Assembly: GCA_001464765.1 (NCBI GenBank)
Contig: LNDV01000035.1
Span: forward strand, 62,001 to 126,000
DNA length: 64,000 nucleotides
Source: Betaproteobacteria bacterium Ga0077526
GTDB lineage: Bacteria; Pseudomonadota; Gammaproteobacteria; Burkholderiales; Ga0077523
Direction of reading: 5' to 3'
Shown here: piece after piece, positions 51,992-60,862 of the stretch
Layout: the number at the start of each line of letters is the position of its first letter
How positions within the stretch are numbered: position 1 is the first letter of the stretch
The notes under the pieces: model-generated
The model's database searches: none
What the model was told of the DNA's origin: nothing
Seen by the model: the letters and a program-made list of their open reading frames with translations, nothing else
Made by a program: the position numbers and the translations under genes

Positions 51992-52907
51992 CCGCCGAAC
52001 CCGCCTGCCGGTCGAGCAGATCGCCGACCGCCCGGCCGCCGAGTCTGTCCCACCACCATTCGAGCGCCTTGCCCTGCTCGCCCGGACGGCAGGCAATCCA
52101 GAACGTCTCGTCGGGCTTGGGCTCGGTCACCTGCCGAGCCACGAGCGTGCCGTTCGCGAGATCGCCGGCAGCCAGCGGCTCCGGCAGGAATCCGTAGCCG
52201 AGACCGGCGCGCTGCAGGGCGATCTTGGCAGTCATGTCCGGCACAGTGACCCGGCGTTGTCCGGACAGCAGTCCCACGGTTCGCGGCGGCAGGAGTCTCG
52301 CGCTGTCCGCCACCACGATTGCGGTATGGGGCACGAGATCCTCCGCAGCCAGGGGGCGGTCGATGGCGGCAAGCGGATGGTCCGGCGCCACGCAGAACAC
52401 GAACCCCACCCGTCCGAACGCGCTGGCCCGATACCCGCCGCCACCGGGCCCTTCGCCAGCGGCGATCACGAAATCGGCCCGGTTGTCACGCAGAGCTTCC
52501 CACGTTCCCGTCATCGATTCGGCCGCGATGCGCAGTCGCGTGCCGCAATCCAGCGATTCAAACGCGATCACCTCCGGAAGCAGCGCCGCCGTCGCAAACA
52601 GCGAGTCGTGGGCGATCCGCAGTTCCGATTCGTAGCCCGTCGCCACCCGCTTCAGGCGACTCTCCAGATCCGCTGCAGCGCGGACGAGCCAGCGCCCTTC
52701 CTCGAGGAGTGCCGCGCCGGCTGGCGTCAGCTGCACTCTCGGTCCGTTGCGATGGAACAGTTCCACGCCCAGTTGCGACTCGATCCGCGCCACCGAGTAC
52801 GAGATGGTCGACGTCACCTTGTGCAGGCGCTCGGCGGCGCCCGAGAAGGAGCCCGCCTGGGCGATGGCGTCGATGATCTCGATGGCATCGAGACTGAGTT
52901 TCAGCAT
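51957..52907 (-). CDS. LysR-family transcriptional regulator
   Basis: The 316-residue protein starts at ATG 52907 (MLKLSLDAIEIIDAIAQAGSFS); upstream in-frame ATGs lie in the divergent promoter region. The helix-turn-helix (SFSGAAERLHKVTSTISYSVARIESQLGVELF) is followed by a LysR substrate domain with a type 2 periplasmic-binding fold. It may regulate the Kef pair transcribed divergently, a common LysR arrangement. The last 35 bases overlap the convergent protease gene, unusual even in a compact genome. Confidence 0.92.
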   Translation of the reverse strand: MLKLSLDAIEIIDAIAQAGSFSGAAERLHKVTSTISYSVARIESQLGVELFHRNGPRVQLTPAGAALLEEGRWLVRAAADLESRLKRVATGYESELRIAHDSLFATAALLPEVIAFESLDCGTRLRIAAESMTGTWEALRDNRADFVIAAGEGPGGGGYRASAFGRVGFVFCVAPDHPLAAIDRPLAAEDLVPHTAIVVADSARLLPPRTVGLLSGQRRVTVPDMTAKIALQRAGLGYGFLPEPLAAGDLANGTLVARQVTEPKPDETFWIACRPGEQGKALEWWWDRLGGRAVGDLLDRQAGSAVRNPVAESRTR

Positions 52908-53075
52908 GAAGCCCGTTCTCCGCTTCCGGATGAGTGCGGAAGCATAGCGATTCCCGCGGTGCGGGCGGGAGCTTCCGGGAGCAACTCGGCCGTGCTCACC
53001 CGGGACCGCGCGGCACGAGGCGCGAGACAAGCCCGCCGACTTTCCCTAGCATGAGGCTCCGGCCCGAGCCCCTTC

Positions 53076-53612
53076 ATGATCCTCATCGTCTACGCCCACC
53101 CTCACCACTCACGCTCCATCGCGCACCGGGCGCTGCTGGACGCCGTTCGCGACCTGCCGGACGTGCAGGTGAATTCGCTCTACGACCGCTATCCGGACTT
53201 CGACATCGACGTCGAAGCCGAGCAGGCGCTTCTCGCGCAGGCGAGCCTCGTGATCTGGCAGCATCCGATCTACTGGTACTCGCCACCCGCCCTGCTGAAG
53301 CTGTGGTTCGAGGTCGTGCTGATGCGAGGCTGGGCCTACGGCGCCGGCGGCACCGCGCTGCAAGGCAAGGGCTGCCTCTGGGTGACGTCGACCGGCTCCG
53401 CCGAGGACGACTATCGGCCCGACGCCGCGCACGGCCATCCGTTCGGGGCCTTCAGTCCGCCCGTGGAGCGCACGGCAGTTCTGTGCGGCATGGTGTGGCA
53501 GCCGCCTCTCATCGTGCACGGCGCCCACCGGGTGGACCGTACCGCCCTCGCCGCCCAGGCCGCGCATTACCGCACCCGGCTGGAACAATGGAACGCACGT
53601 TCCCATGGCTGA
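53076..53612 (+). CDS. KefF/KefG-like NAD(P)H oxidoreductase (ancillary protein)
   Basis: The 178-residue flavodoxin-like quinone oxidoreductase has ILIVYAHPHHSRSIAHRALLDAV (FMN loop) and LVIWQHPIYWYSPPALLKLWFEVVLMRGWAYG, hallmarks of KefF, KefG and related NQO1-type enzymes. These proteins bind and activate Kef potassium channels. Its end overlaps the kefC-like gene by 8 bases, confirming a functional pair. Confidence 0.92.
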   Translation: MILIVYAHPHHSRSIAHRALLDAVRDLPDVQVNSLYDRYPDFDIDVEAEQALLAQASLVIWQHPIYWYSPPALLKLWFEVVLMRGWAYGAGGTALQGKGCLWVTSTGSAEDDYRPDAAHGHPFGAFSPPVERTAVLCGMVWQPPLIVHGAHRVDRTALAAQAAHYRTRLEQWNARSHG

Positions 53613-55404
53613 AGGCTCCCTGATCCACGACGCGATCGTGTACCTAGCTGCGGCCGTGGTGTGCGTGCCCATTGCTGCGCGCCTCGGGCTCGGCTCGGTC
53701 ATCGGGTACCTCGTGGCGGGCTGCCTGATCGGCCCGTCGGGTATCGGACTCATCCGCGAAGCGCAGTCCACCATGCACTTCGCCGAGTTCGGCGTGGTGC
53801 TCATGCTTTTCCTCATCGGCCTGGAACTGGACGTGAAGCGCCTCATGCAGATGCGCCGGCCCGTGTTCCTGTCGGGCGGGCTGCAGATGGCGGCGTGCGC
53901 GGCCGCGCTGGCCGCGGGCCTGCTGGCGCTGGGCCTTTCGTGGCAAGGAGCCCTCGCGGCGGGCGCGGGTCTCGCGATGTCCGCCACGGCCATCGCCATC
54001 CAGACGATGACCGAACGCAATCTCCTCAATGCGCCGGTCGGCCGCACGACCTTCGGCATCCTGCTGTTCCAGGACATCTCCGCCATTCCGATCATGGCGC
54101 TCGTGCCACTGCTCGGCGCCGAGGTCGCAGGTGCCGAGCCCGGGTGGCTGCAGGCCGCCAAGGCCTTCGGGGCGATTGCCGGGGTCTTTCTCTTCGGCCG
54201 ATTCCTCACACGCCCGCTGATGCGGCTCATCGCCCGCTCCGACGTGCGCGAGATCTTCACCGCCTTCGCTCTGCTGCTGGTCATCGCGATCGCCGAGGCC
54301 ATGACGCTCGCGGGCCTGTCCATGGCGCTCGGCGCCTTCCTCGCCGGCGTTCTGCTGGCGAGTTCCGAATACCGCCACGCGCTCGAGGCGGACATCGCCC
54401 CGTTCAAGGGGCTGCTGCTGGGCCTGTTCTTCATCGCGATCGGCATGTCCATCGACTTCGCGCTCGTGGTCGAGGCGCCTTGGCTGCTCGCGCTGCTGGT
54501 GATCGGCCTGGTCGCGATCAAGGCGGTCACGATGGCGCTGCTCGCGCCGATGCTTGGCGTGGCCGGCCGCGAGCGATGGCTGTTCGCCGCCCTGCTGTCC
54601 CAGGGGGGTGAGTTCACCTTCGTGGTGTTCGGCGTGGCACAGAAGGCCGGCGTGCTTTCGAGCCGGTGGGAGGCCCTGCTGACCGCCGCCGTCGCGCTGT
54701 CGATGGCCACCACGCCCTTGCTCATGCTCCTGCACGAGAGGCTCACCGCGCACCGAGCCCGGGAGGAGCGCGAGGCCGACACGATCGAGGCAGAAGGCAC
54801 CGAAGTCATCGTGGCCGGCTTCGGCCGCTATGGCCAGATCGTGTCGCGCCTGCTCCTCGCGCAAGGTGCCCGCATCACCGTGCTGGACCACAGCCCCGAC
54901 CAGATCGATCTCATCCGCAAGTTCGGCTACAAAGTGTTCTACGGCGATGCCACGCGCCTCGACCTGCTGGAGGCCGCGGGCGCCCACGGCGCGAAGCTCC
55001 TGGTGGTGGCCATCGACGACGTGGCCGACAGCCTCGCACTCGTGGATCTAGCCCGGGAGCAGTTTCCGCAGTTGCGCATCGTTGCCCGCGCCCGCAATGT
55101 GCGCCACTGGCTCGAACTCACCGAACGCGGCGTCTCGGCGGTGGAGCGCGAGACCTTCGAGAGTGCGCTGCGGACCGGCCGCGCGGCGCTGGAAACGCTG
55201 GGCATGGCGCCCTTCGAGGCCCGGGAGTTCGCCGACGGCTTCCGCCGGCGCAACCTCGCCACCCTGCAAAGCCTCGTGCCGCATTTCCGGGACGAGGCCA
55301 AGTCCGTCGCGCTCGCCAAGAGCGGCCGCCAGGAACTGGAGGAGAACCTCCGGCGCGATCGCGAAGCCCGGTCCTCCCATGGCGGATCCGAAGGCTGGCA
55401 GTAG
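53605..55404 (+). CDS. kefC: glutathione-regulated potassium-efflux system protein (KefB/KefC-like)
   Basis: The 599-residue membrane protein has a CPA2 antiporter domain with about 12 helices (about 5-380; MSATAIAIQTMTERNL, GILLFQDISAIPIMALVPLL, LFFIAIGMSIDF). A cytoplasmic RCK/TrkA-N domain follows with the NAD-binding motif VIVAGFGRYGQIVSRLLLAQG (about 394-414). An acidic and basic-rich tail closes the protein. Kef systems release K+ and acidify the cytoplasm to protect against electrophiles when glutathione adducts form. The upstream KefF-like gene overlaps by 8 bases. Confidence 0.94.
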   Translation: MAEGSLIHDAIVYLAAAVVCVPIAARLGLGSVIGYLVAGCLIGPSGIGLIREAQSTMHFAEFGVVLMLFLIGLELDVKRLMQMRRPVFLSGGLQMAACAAALAAGLLALGLSWQGALAAGAGLAMSATAIAIQTMTERNLLNAPVGRTTFGILLFQDISAIPIMALVPLLGAEVAGAEPGWLQAAKAFGAIAGVFLFGRFLTRPLMRLIARSDVREIFTAFALLLVIAIAEAMTLAGLSMALGAFLAGVLLASSEYRHALEADIAPFKGLLLGLFFIAIGMSIDFALVVEAPWLLALLVIGLVAIKAVTMALLAPMLGVAGRERWLFAALLSQGGEFTFVVFGVAQKAGVLSSRWEALLTAAVALSMATTPLLMLLHERLTAHRAREEREADTIEAEGTEVIVAGFGRYGQIVSRLLLAQGARITVLDHSPDQIDLIRKFGYKVFYGDATRLDLLEAAGAHGAKLLVVAIDDVADSLALVDLAREQFPQLRIVARARNVRHWLELTERGVSAVERETFESALRTGRAALETLGMAPFEAREFADGFRRRNLATLQSLVPHFRDEAKSVALAKSGRQELEENLRRDREARSSHGGSEGWQ

Positions 55405-55471
55405 GCGGGTACCACGCTCCAGCGTGTCGCTTGCTATCCTGTGACTCCCCTGACGAGATCTGCATCACACC

Positions 55472-56167
55472 ATGACCTGGAAGACTGCCTACCGATCGCT
55501 CTACTACTCCACCATGCCCGAGCCGGACGATCTGGCGCTGCCGCCGAAGGAAACCGCGCTGCTGGTCATCGATGTCCAGAACACCTACCTCTCGCGGCCC
55601 GACCGGGGCTCGCTGTCCGCCGACGAGCAGCGCCACTTCGACGCGTGGACGCCCTTCCACAACCGCATGCACTCCATCGTCATTCCGAACATCCACAAGG
55701 TGCTGGCGCGATTCCGGGAGCGCGGCATGGAAGTGGTGTTCGCCCGCATCGCGTGCCAGACGAAGGACGGGCGGGACCGTTCCCTGTCGCAGAAGATGCC
55801 AGGCTTCAACAATCTCCTGCTGCCCAAGGACGAAGAGGCCTCCCAGGTCATTCCCGCGCTCGCGCCGCGCGCGGACGAGATCGTCGTTACCAAGACCACC
55901 GACAGCGCCCTCACGGGGACGAATCTCCGGCTGATGCTCCACAACCTCGGCATCCGCCATGTGGTGTGCGTCGGCATCTTTACCGATCAGTGCGTGTCAT
56001 CGACCGTGCGCAGTCTGGCGGACGAGAGCTTCGGCGTGGTGGTGCTGGACGACTGCTGCGCCGCCGCCACCGACGATCTCCACCGCAAGGAGCTGGAGAT
56101 CATCAACAACATCTACTGCCACGTGATGACCGCGGACGAACTCGAGGCCCAGTTCGCCCGCGCCTGA
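55472..56167 (+). CDS. isochorismatase-family cysteine hydrolase
   Basis: The 231-residue protein has the catalytic triad of the family: Asp34 (LLVIDVQNTYL), Lys141 (VVTKTTDSALTGTNL) and Cys174 (IFTDQCVSST). Members hydrolyse isochorismate, N-carbamoyl compounds, nicotinamide or biuret-like amides. The middle region, with two insertions relative to PncA, does not identify the substrate. It follows kefC by 67 bases, possibly on the same transcript. Confidence 0.93.
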   Translation: MTWKTAYRSLYYSTMPEPDDLALPPKETALLVIDVQNTYLSRPDRGSLSADEQRHFDAWTPFHNRMHSIVIPNIHKVLARFRERGMEVVFARIACQTKDGRDRSLSQKMPGFNNLLLPKDEEASQVIPALAPRADEIVVTKTTDSALTGTNLRLMLHNLGIRHVVCVGIFTDQCVSSTVRSLADESFGVVVLDDCCAAATDDLHRKELEIINNIYCHVMTADELEAQFARA

Positions 56168-56573
56168 CCGCCGCGGTGCCGCGCTGGCGAACGGGACCGC
56201 CAAACTCTGTATGCCCACATGTCCATCGCATCGCCGCCTGCTGCGCAGCGGCATGGGAATGCCTTTGGAATCCCGCTCTATTTAGGGATTTTCTCCTAAT
56301 TTTTTTGGGAATTTTTGCAGAACGCGATTCGCCAACTCACTGATTCATCATTTTTAATTTCATTCGACCGAAAACGACGCCGACCCTCTATTCGGGGGCA
56401 CCCTTGAAGCCCGCTGCGGCGGCGCAATACAGTCGCGCCAGTTCGGCACGGCATCCGATGGAGGATTCAGCGGAATGCCCCGCAGGCGACCATGCGAGTC
56501 AGACCGACGGCAGGAGCCCCGTTACGGCTCCGTGTTCCATCGACTCCGTTCAACCCACTCGCAGAGGTGATTC
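56168..56573 (+). other. 406-bp gap with an AT-rich block
   Basis: No gene was recognised. From about 56275 to 56385 the sequence is markedly AT-rich for this GC-rich genome (TTCTCCTAATTTTTTTGGG, CATCATTTTTAATTTC). It precedes the PepSY gene, whose RBS (GAGGTG) is just before 56574. It is probably a promoter/leader or a stretch acquired by transfer. The first hundred bases may contain the end of the isochorismatase transcript. Confidence 0.5.
56269..56304 (+). terminator. possible terminator downstream of the isochorismatase gene
   Basis: AATCCC at 56269-56274 can pair with GGGATT at 56285-56290 around a 10-base loop, followed by TTCTCCTAATTTTTTT. The stem is short and interrupted from the T-run by six bases, so it is a weak candidate. 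Confidence 0.35.
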
Positions 56574-57083
56574 ATGTTCAAGTACGCAGTCCTCGTTGTC
56601 GCTCTCGGCATCGCCACCGCCACCACCGTGGGCGCCGCCGGCCCCCGCTTCGGTGCGCTGGAGAAGTGCACCGCCGCCGCCCTGTCGAAGCACCCCGGCA
56701 CGGTGCAGACGCTGGAGGCCGAGATCGAGAAGGGCAAGCCCATCTACGAACTCGACATCCTCGCCAAGGACGGCAAGGAATGGGAGGTCGAGTGTGACGC
56801 CACGACCGGCAAGATCCTCGAGACCGAGGAAGAAGTGGCGGAGGATTCCGACGCCTTCAAGTCGAAGGCCAAGCTCTCCCTGGAAGATGCCAAGGCCATC
56901 GCGCTCGCCAAGTACCCGGGTGAGGTCGTGGAAGTGGAGTACTCGCTGGAGTCCGACGGTACGCCCGTCTACGAACTGGACATCGTCGCCAAGTCCGGCA
57001 AGGAGTGGGAAGTCGAAGTGGACGCCGTCTCCGGCAAGATCGTCGAAGTCGAGGAAGAGACCTTCCAGGTCGGCAAGGAGTAG
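56574..57083 (+). CDS. exported protein with two PepSY domains
   Basis: The 169-residue protein has a signal peptide (about 1-21, FKYAVLVVALGIATATTVGA) followed by two PepSY repeats of about 65 residues (about 28-90 and 100-165). The repeats share YELDILAKDGKEWEVE and YELDIVAKSGKEWEVE, so they arose by duplication within the gene. The mature protein is acidic (many D and E). PepSY modules often inhibit peptidases or bind metals in the periplasm. The preceding AT-rich region suggests strong or regulated expression. Confidence 0.9.
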   Translation: MFKYAVLVVALGIATATTVGAAGPRFGALEKCTAAALSKHPGTVQTLEAEIEKGKPIYELDILAKDGKEWEVECDATTGKILETEEEVAEDSDAFKSKAKLSLEDAKAIALAKYPGEVVEVEYSLESDGTPVYELDIVAKSGKEWEVEVDAVSGKIVEVEEETFQVGKE

Positions 57084-57138
57084 CGCGCAGCGCTGACGGG
57101 GGCATACTCGGGGACTTCATCCGTCCCCGAGCCCCGCC

Positions 57139-57498
57139 ATGATCCGAGTCTTCGGCATTCCCAACTGCGACACCGTCAAGAAAGCCCGCGCCTGGCTGGA
57201 CGGCCGCGGCGTCACTTACGAATTCATCGACTTCAAGAAGCAGCCGCCAACGCGCGAACTGGTCTCCCGGTGGGTAGGCTCTCTCGGCCGCGAGCGCGTC
57301 CTGAATCGCAAGGGCACGACATGGCGAAACATCGACCCTGATATGCAGTCTCAGGCGGACACCGACGCCGGCGCCGTGAAGCTGCTGACGGCGAACCCGT
57401 CGGCCATCAAGCGCCCCGTCATAGAGTTTGCCGACGGCCTGCTGATCGGTTTCGACCCGATGCAGTACGAACAGTCCTTCAGCGCAACGAAGTCCTGA
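57139..57498 (+). CDS. ArsC/Spx-family reductase (YffB-like)
   Basis: The 119-residue thioredoxin-fold protein begins MIRVFGIPNCDTVKKARAWL, with the CxxxK cysteine (Cys10) of the YffB/Spx/ArsC family, and ends with AIKRPVIEFADGLLIGFDP, where the conserved RP follows. True arsenate reductases keep extra arginines (Arg60, Arg94, Arg107 type) that are not obvious here. YffB-like glutathione-dependent reductase is the safer name. It starts 55 bases after the PepSY stop. Confidence 0.92.
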   Translation: MIRVFGIPNCDTVKKARAWLDGRGVTYEFIDFKKQPPTRELVSRWVGSLGRERVLNRKGTTWRNIDPDMQSQADTDAGAVKLLTANPSAIKRPVIEFADGLLIGFDPMQYEQSFSATKS

Positions 57499-57533
57499 TT
57501 TGCGCGCGCGGGTAGCGTCGGATCAGCCCCGCC

Positions 57534-58067
57534 TCAAGGCACGACCCCGCAACCGATCCGGGCCCCGCCACCGCCCAGCTTCTCCGGGTGATCCGCGTGG
57601 TTGTCGCCGCCCGCGTGGATCATCAGCGAACGCCCCGCCAGATCGCTCACCCGCAGTCTCGGCGCCAGCACAGGATGCGTGGCGCGACCATCGGCCGTGA
57701 CGAACAGTGCAGGCAGATCGCCCAGGTGTCCGTCTCCCCAGGGCCCCTCATGCCGCCCCGATTGGCTCGGGTCGTAGTGCCCGCCCGCGGACAGCGCGGG
57801 CACGGACTTGCCGTCCTGTTCCTTCGGCGCGCAACTCGGGTTCGTGTGCACATGAAAGCCGTGGATACCGGGCTGCAGGCCCGACAGGTCGGGCGTGAAC
57901 ACGACGCCGTGTCGTGAGTCCTCCGCGACGACGGTACCGAGCGCAGCACCGGCGCCCTTCGCGTCGACGGCACTCATCGGAATGGTGATCCGCTCGGCGT
58001 GCGCGGGGATGCCAAAGGTTGCGAGCAAGGCTGCCGCCGCGGTCGCGACGATGGTCCTTCGTGTCAT
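57534..58067 (-). CDS. sodC: periplasmic Cu/Zn superoxide dismutase
   Basis: The 177-residue protein has a signal peptide (about 1-24, ending AHA). Copper ligands are in HGFHVHT, metal ligands in GGHYDP and GDGHLGDL, and a late copper histidine in [17 protein letters not shown]-terminal active-site arginine occurs in [11 protein letters not shown]. Cysteines near SCAP and IGCG form the stabilising disulfide. It converts superoxide to O2 and H2O2 in the periplasm. It is convergent with the ArsC-type gene, 35 bp between stops. Confidence 0.95.
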   Translation of the reverse strand: MTRRTIVATAAAALLATFGIPAHAERITIPMSAVDAKGAGAALGTVVAEDSRHGVVFTPDLSGLQPGIHGFHVHTNPSCAPKEQDGKSVPALSAGGHYDPSQSGRHEGPWGDGHLGDLPALFVTADGRATHPVLAPRLRVSDLAGRSLMIHAGGDNHADHPEKLGGGGARIGCGVVP

Positions 58068-58187
58068 GGTGGTTTCGCTCTCTCTCGTGATCGGGGATCG
58101 AGCGCGGTGGCACCGGCGGTGCGCCGCGCTTCAGCCGGAAGAATACGCCCACCCTCCCGTCATGGCGCAGGAGAAGCGCCGTGAGCG

Positions 58188-59072
58188 TCAGGCCGCGCCC
58201 TGGAGGAAGGGCAGCAGGGCATCCAGCAGACGATCCGGCACTTCCTCGGGAATGTAGTGGCCGGATGGCAGGGCATGCCCGCGGACATCGTCCGCGACAC
58301 GTCGCCACGCGTCCAGCGGCTTGAATGCCTTGCCGACGATGCCGTGTTCGGCCCACAGTGCCAGCACGGGACAGCGGATCTTCACACCGGCCTCCATGTC
58401 CGCGGCGTCGTGTTCCAGATCGATGCCGGCGGAAGCGCGGTAGTCCTCGCAGCTCGCGTGGATCGCCGCAGGATCGGAGAAGCAACGCAGGTACTCGCCC
58501 CACGCGTCCGGGAGAAACGGGGCGAGCCCGGCATGTCGTCCGCCCATGTGATGCCGGAGATACGCCTCCACATTGCCACCGATCAGGGTCTCCGGAAACG
58601 GCGCCGGCTGGATCAGGAAAAACCAGTGGTAATAGGAACGCGCGAACGTCATGGTCGTGCCTTCGTACATCGCCTTGGTGGGGGCGATGTCCAGCACGGC
58701 GAGCCGCTGCACCCGGTCGGCATGGTCCACAGCGAGGCGGTGAGCAACGCGCGCGCCGCGATCGTGGCCGCACACGGAGAACTGATCGAACCCGAGCGCC
58801 GTCATTACCCGGGCCTGGTCCAGCGCCATCACGCGCTTGCTGTAGTTGCGGTGGTCGGTCCCGCCCGGGGGCTTCGACGAGTCGCCATACCCGCGGAGAT
58901 CCGTCGCGACGACCGTGAACCGCTCGGCGAGGCGAGGCAGAACCTTGCGCCAGATGAGGTGGGTCTGCGGGTAGCCGTGCAGCAGCAGCAGGGCGGGCCC
59001 GCTCCCCGCGATGACGGCGTGAATCTCGACGTCACCGGCCGCAATCCGCTCGCTGCGGGCCCCGGGAATCAC
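58188..59072 (-). CDS. alpha/beta hydrolase, haloacetate (fluoroacetate) dehalogenase-like
   Basis: The 294-residue protein starts at GTG 59072, overlapping the stop of the carrier gene by 4 bases (GTGA). Longer frames have no better start. Features are those of fluoroacetate dehalogenases and close relatives: nucleophile Asp in VCGHDRGARVAHRLA, acid region LDIAPTKAMYE, the halide-binding pair in YYHWFFLIQPAPFPE, and histidine in SGHYIPEEVPD. Epoxide hydrolases share the Asp nucleophile, but the HWFF-QPAP block favours the dehalogenase side. It probably acts on a halogenated or other small carboxylic acid brought in by the coupled carrier. Confidence 0.9.
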   Translation of the reverse strand: MIPGARSERIAAGDVEIHAVIAGSGPALLLLHGYPQTHLIWRKVLPRLAERFTVVATDLRGYGDSSKPPGGTDHRNYSKRVMALDQARVMTALGFDQFSVCGHDRGARVAHRLAVDHADRVQRLAVLDIAPTKAMYEGTTMTFARSYYHWFFLIQPAPFPETLIGGNVEAYLRHHMGGRHAGLAPFLPDAWGEYLRCFSDPAAIHASCEDYRASAGIDLEHDAADMEAGVKIRCPVLALWAEHGIVGKAFKPLDAWRRVADDVRGHALPSGHYIPEEVPDRLLDALLPFLQGAA

Positions 59073-60607
59073 GCGAGCCCCACGAGGCGACAGCCGAACA
59101 GCACGCCGACCGGGATGATCACCGCGGCAGCAAGATCGAGCACCAGGCCGTGCCTGATCATGGCCGTGATCCGCACGGCGCCGGATCCGTAGACGATCGC
59201 GTTCGGCGGCGTGGAGACAGGGAGCATGAACGCCATGCTCGCACCGAGCGACACCGCCATCGCGACCGGCACCGGGCTCACGCCGGCGGCCTTCGCGGCT
59301 GCCACGGCCAGCGGCGCCAGCATCGTTGCAGCCGCAGTGTTCGAAGTGGTCTCCGTGAGCAGGATCGCCACCCAGCAGAACAGGCAGGTGAGCGCCACCA
59401 GTGACGTGGACCCGGTCCACGCCACCATCGCATCCCCGAAGGACGAAGCGAGGCCTGTGCGGAACATCGCGCCGCCCAGGGACAATCCGCCGCCGAAGAG
59501 CATCAGCGTGCCCCAGTCGATCCCCCTCGCCTGTTCCCAGCCGAGCACCGGCTTCGCCCGCCCGCGCTCGGCCGGAATGAGGAACAGCAGGCAGCCGCCG
59601 ATCACCGCGGCGACCGCTTCCGGGAGATGACGCTGCAGCTTCACTGCGCTCGGATGCGTCGTGCCCAGCACCGCGGCGACTACGCCCGGAATCACCCACA
59701 TCAGCACGGTGACGGCGAAGCAGAACAGCACGACCTTCTGGGCGCGTGTCATCGCCCCGAAGGTGGCTTGCTCAGCGCGAACCTTCGAGTTGACCTCTTC
59801 TCCTGCCTGCACATCGGGTGGCAGGACGAACCGGAAGTACGTAACCATGAACACCATGATCGCGATGGCGACCGGCGCCGCTACCGCGATCCAGTGCAGG
59901 AACGGCACGCCCTGACCCGTGAGCTTCTGCAACTGGCCGATCACGATGAGATTCGGCGCCGTGCCGACCGGCGTCATGATGCCGCCGATGGACGCAGCCC
60001 AAGCGACCGACAGCATCAGCGCGGTGGAAAAGCGCAGCGAAGTGAAAGGCACGCCCTTGTGCCGCGCCATGGCGTGCAGGACCGACACGCCGATGGGATA
60101 GATCATCGCGGCGGTCGCGGTATTGCTGATCCACGCCGAGATGCCGGCGGTGAGCACAGTAAACGCGATGAGAATCCGCAGCGGCGACTTGGCGACCGAG
60201 GGTCTCGCGAGGATGCCGAAAGCCACCCGCCGATCCAGGCCCGTATGCGACATCCCCTCGGCGATCAGGAAACCGCCGAGGAACATGAACACGATGGGGT
60301 CGCCGAAGGGCGCGAACATCTCCGCGGCCGTGCCGATCCCCAGCACCACGGCGAGACACGGTGCGATGAGCGCCGTGACCGGGATGGGGACCGCCTCAGT
60401 CACCCACCAGACGATGGTGAAGGCCAGCACGGCGGTGAGCCTGGCGGCCTCCGGGCTCGGCAGGCCGGGCGGAAACACCAACAGCAGGACGAAGACGAGC
60501 GGACCGAGCCACAGCCCCGTGGTTCGCCGGATCTGGTCGGCACGGGCTTCGATGGCGGAGATGGCAGGCGGCGCGTCGGTCGTCACGGGGCGGCTCTCGG
60601 TTGTCAT
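59069..60607 (-). CDS. SLC13/DASS-family sodium-coupled carboxylate transporter
   Basis: The 512-residue protein starts at ATG 60607 (MTTESRPVTTDAPPAI); the longer frame upstream has no family match. It has about 11-12 transmembrane helices with the two substrate/Na+ hairpin motifs of divalent anion:Na+ symporters, ISNTATAAMIYP and ETTSNTAAATMLAP, and PVGTAPNLIVIG and PVSTPPNAIVYGSG. Substrates in the family are C4 dicarboxylates, citrate or sulfate. Its stop overlaps the dehalogenase-like start, so the two are translationally coupled. The long gene is divergent from the MalT-like gene. Confidence 0.93.
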   Translation of the reverse strand: MTTESRPVTTDAPPAISAIEARADQIRRTTGLWLGPLVFVLLLVFPPGLPSPEAARLTAVLAFTIVWWVTEAVPIPVTALIAPCLAVVLGIGTAAEMFAPFGDPIVFMFLGGFLIAEGMSHTGLDRRVAFGILARPSVAKSPLRILIAFTVLTAGISAWISNTATAAMIYPIGVSVLHAMARHKGVPFTSLRFSTALMLSVAWAASIGGIMTPVGTAPNLIVIGQLQKLTGQGVPFLHWIAVAAPVAIAIMVFMVTYFRFVLPPDVQAGEEVNSKVRAEQATFGAMTRAQKVVLFCFAVTVLMWVIPGVVAAVLGTTHPSAVKLQRHLPEAVAAVIGGCLLFLIPAERGRAKPVLGWEQARGIDWGTLMLFGGGLSLGGAMFRTGLASSFGDAMVAWTGSTSLVALTCLFCWVAILLTETTSNTAAATMLAPLAVAAAKAAGVSPVPVAMAVSLGASMAFMLPVSTPPNAIVYGSGAVRITAMIRHGLVLDLAAAVIIPVGVLFGCRLVGLA

Positions 60608-60862
60608 GGGCGAGCCCGGGCAGCCCGGGCGATCCCGAGCAGCGCCTGCGGCCCGCCGGGCGGGCGCCACTGTACCTTGCCGGGGAGGCGGCTGCCACGT
60701 GTGGCCAGAGGGCTTGCGGATCCGACCGGAGGCCAGCATCGGTAACAGATCGGTGATCCGCGCCGCGGTAAGCTCCCGCCCGGGACAAGGTCAGGTGCAT
60801 CGTCCTCGCTGCCCCTCTCGCCAGCGTAGCCACACGATAACGACAAGGTCACGGAGAACCGC

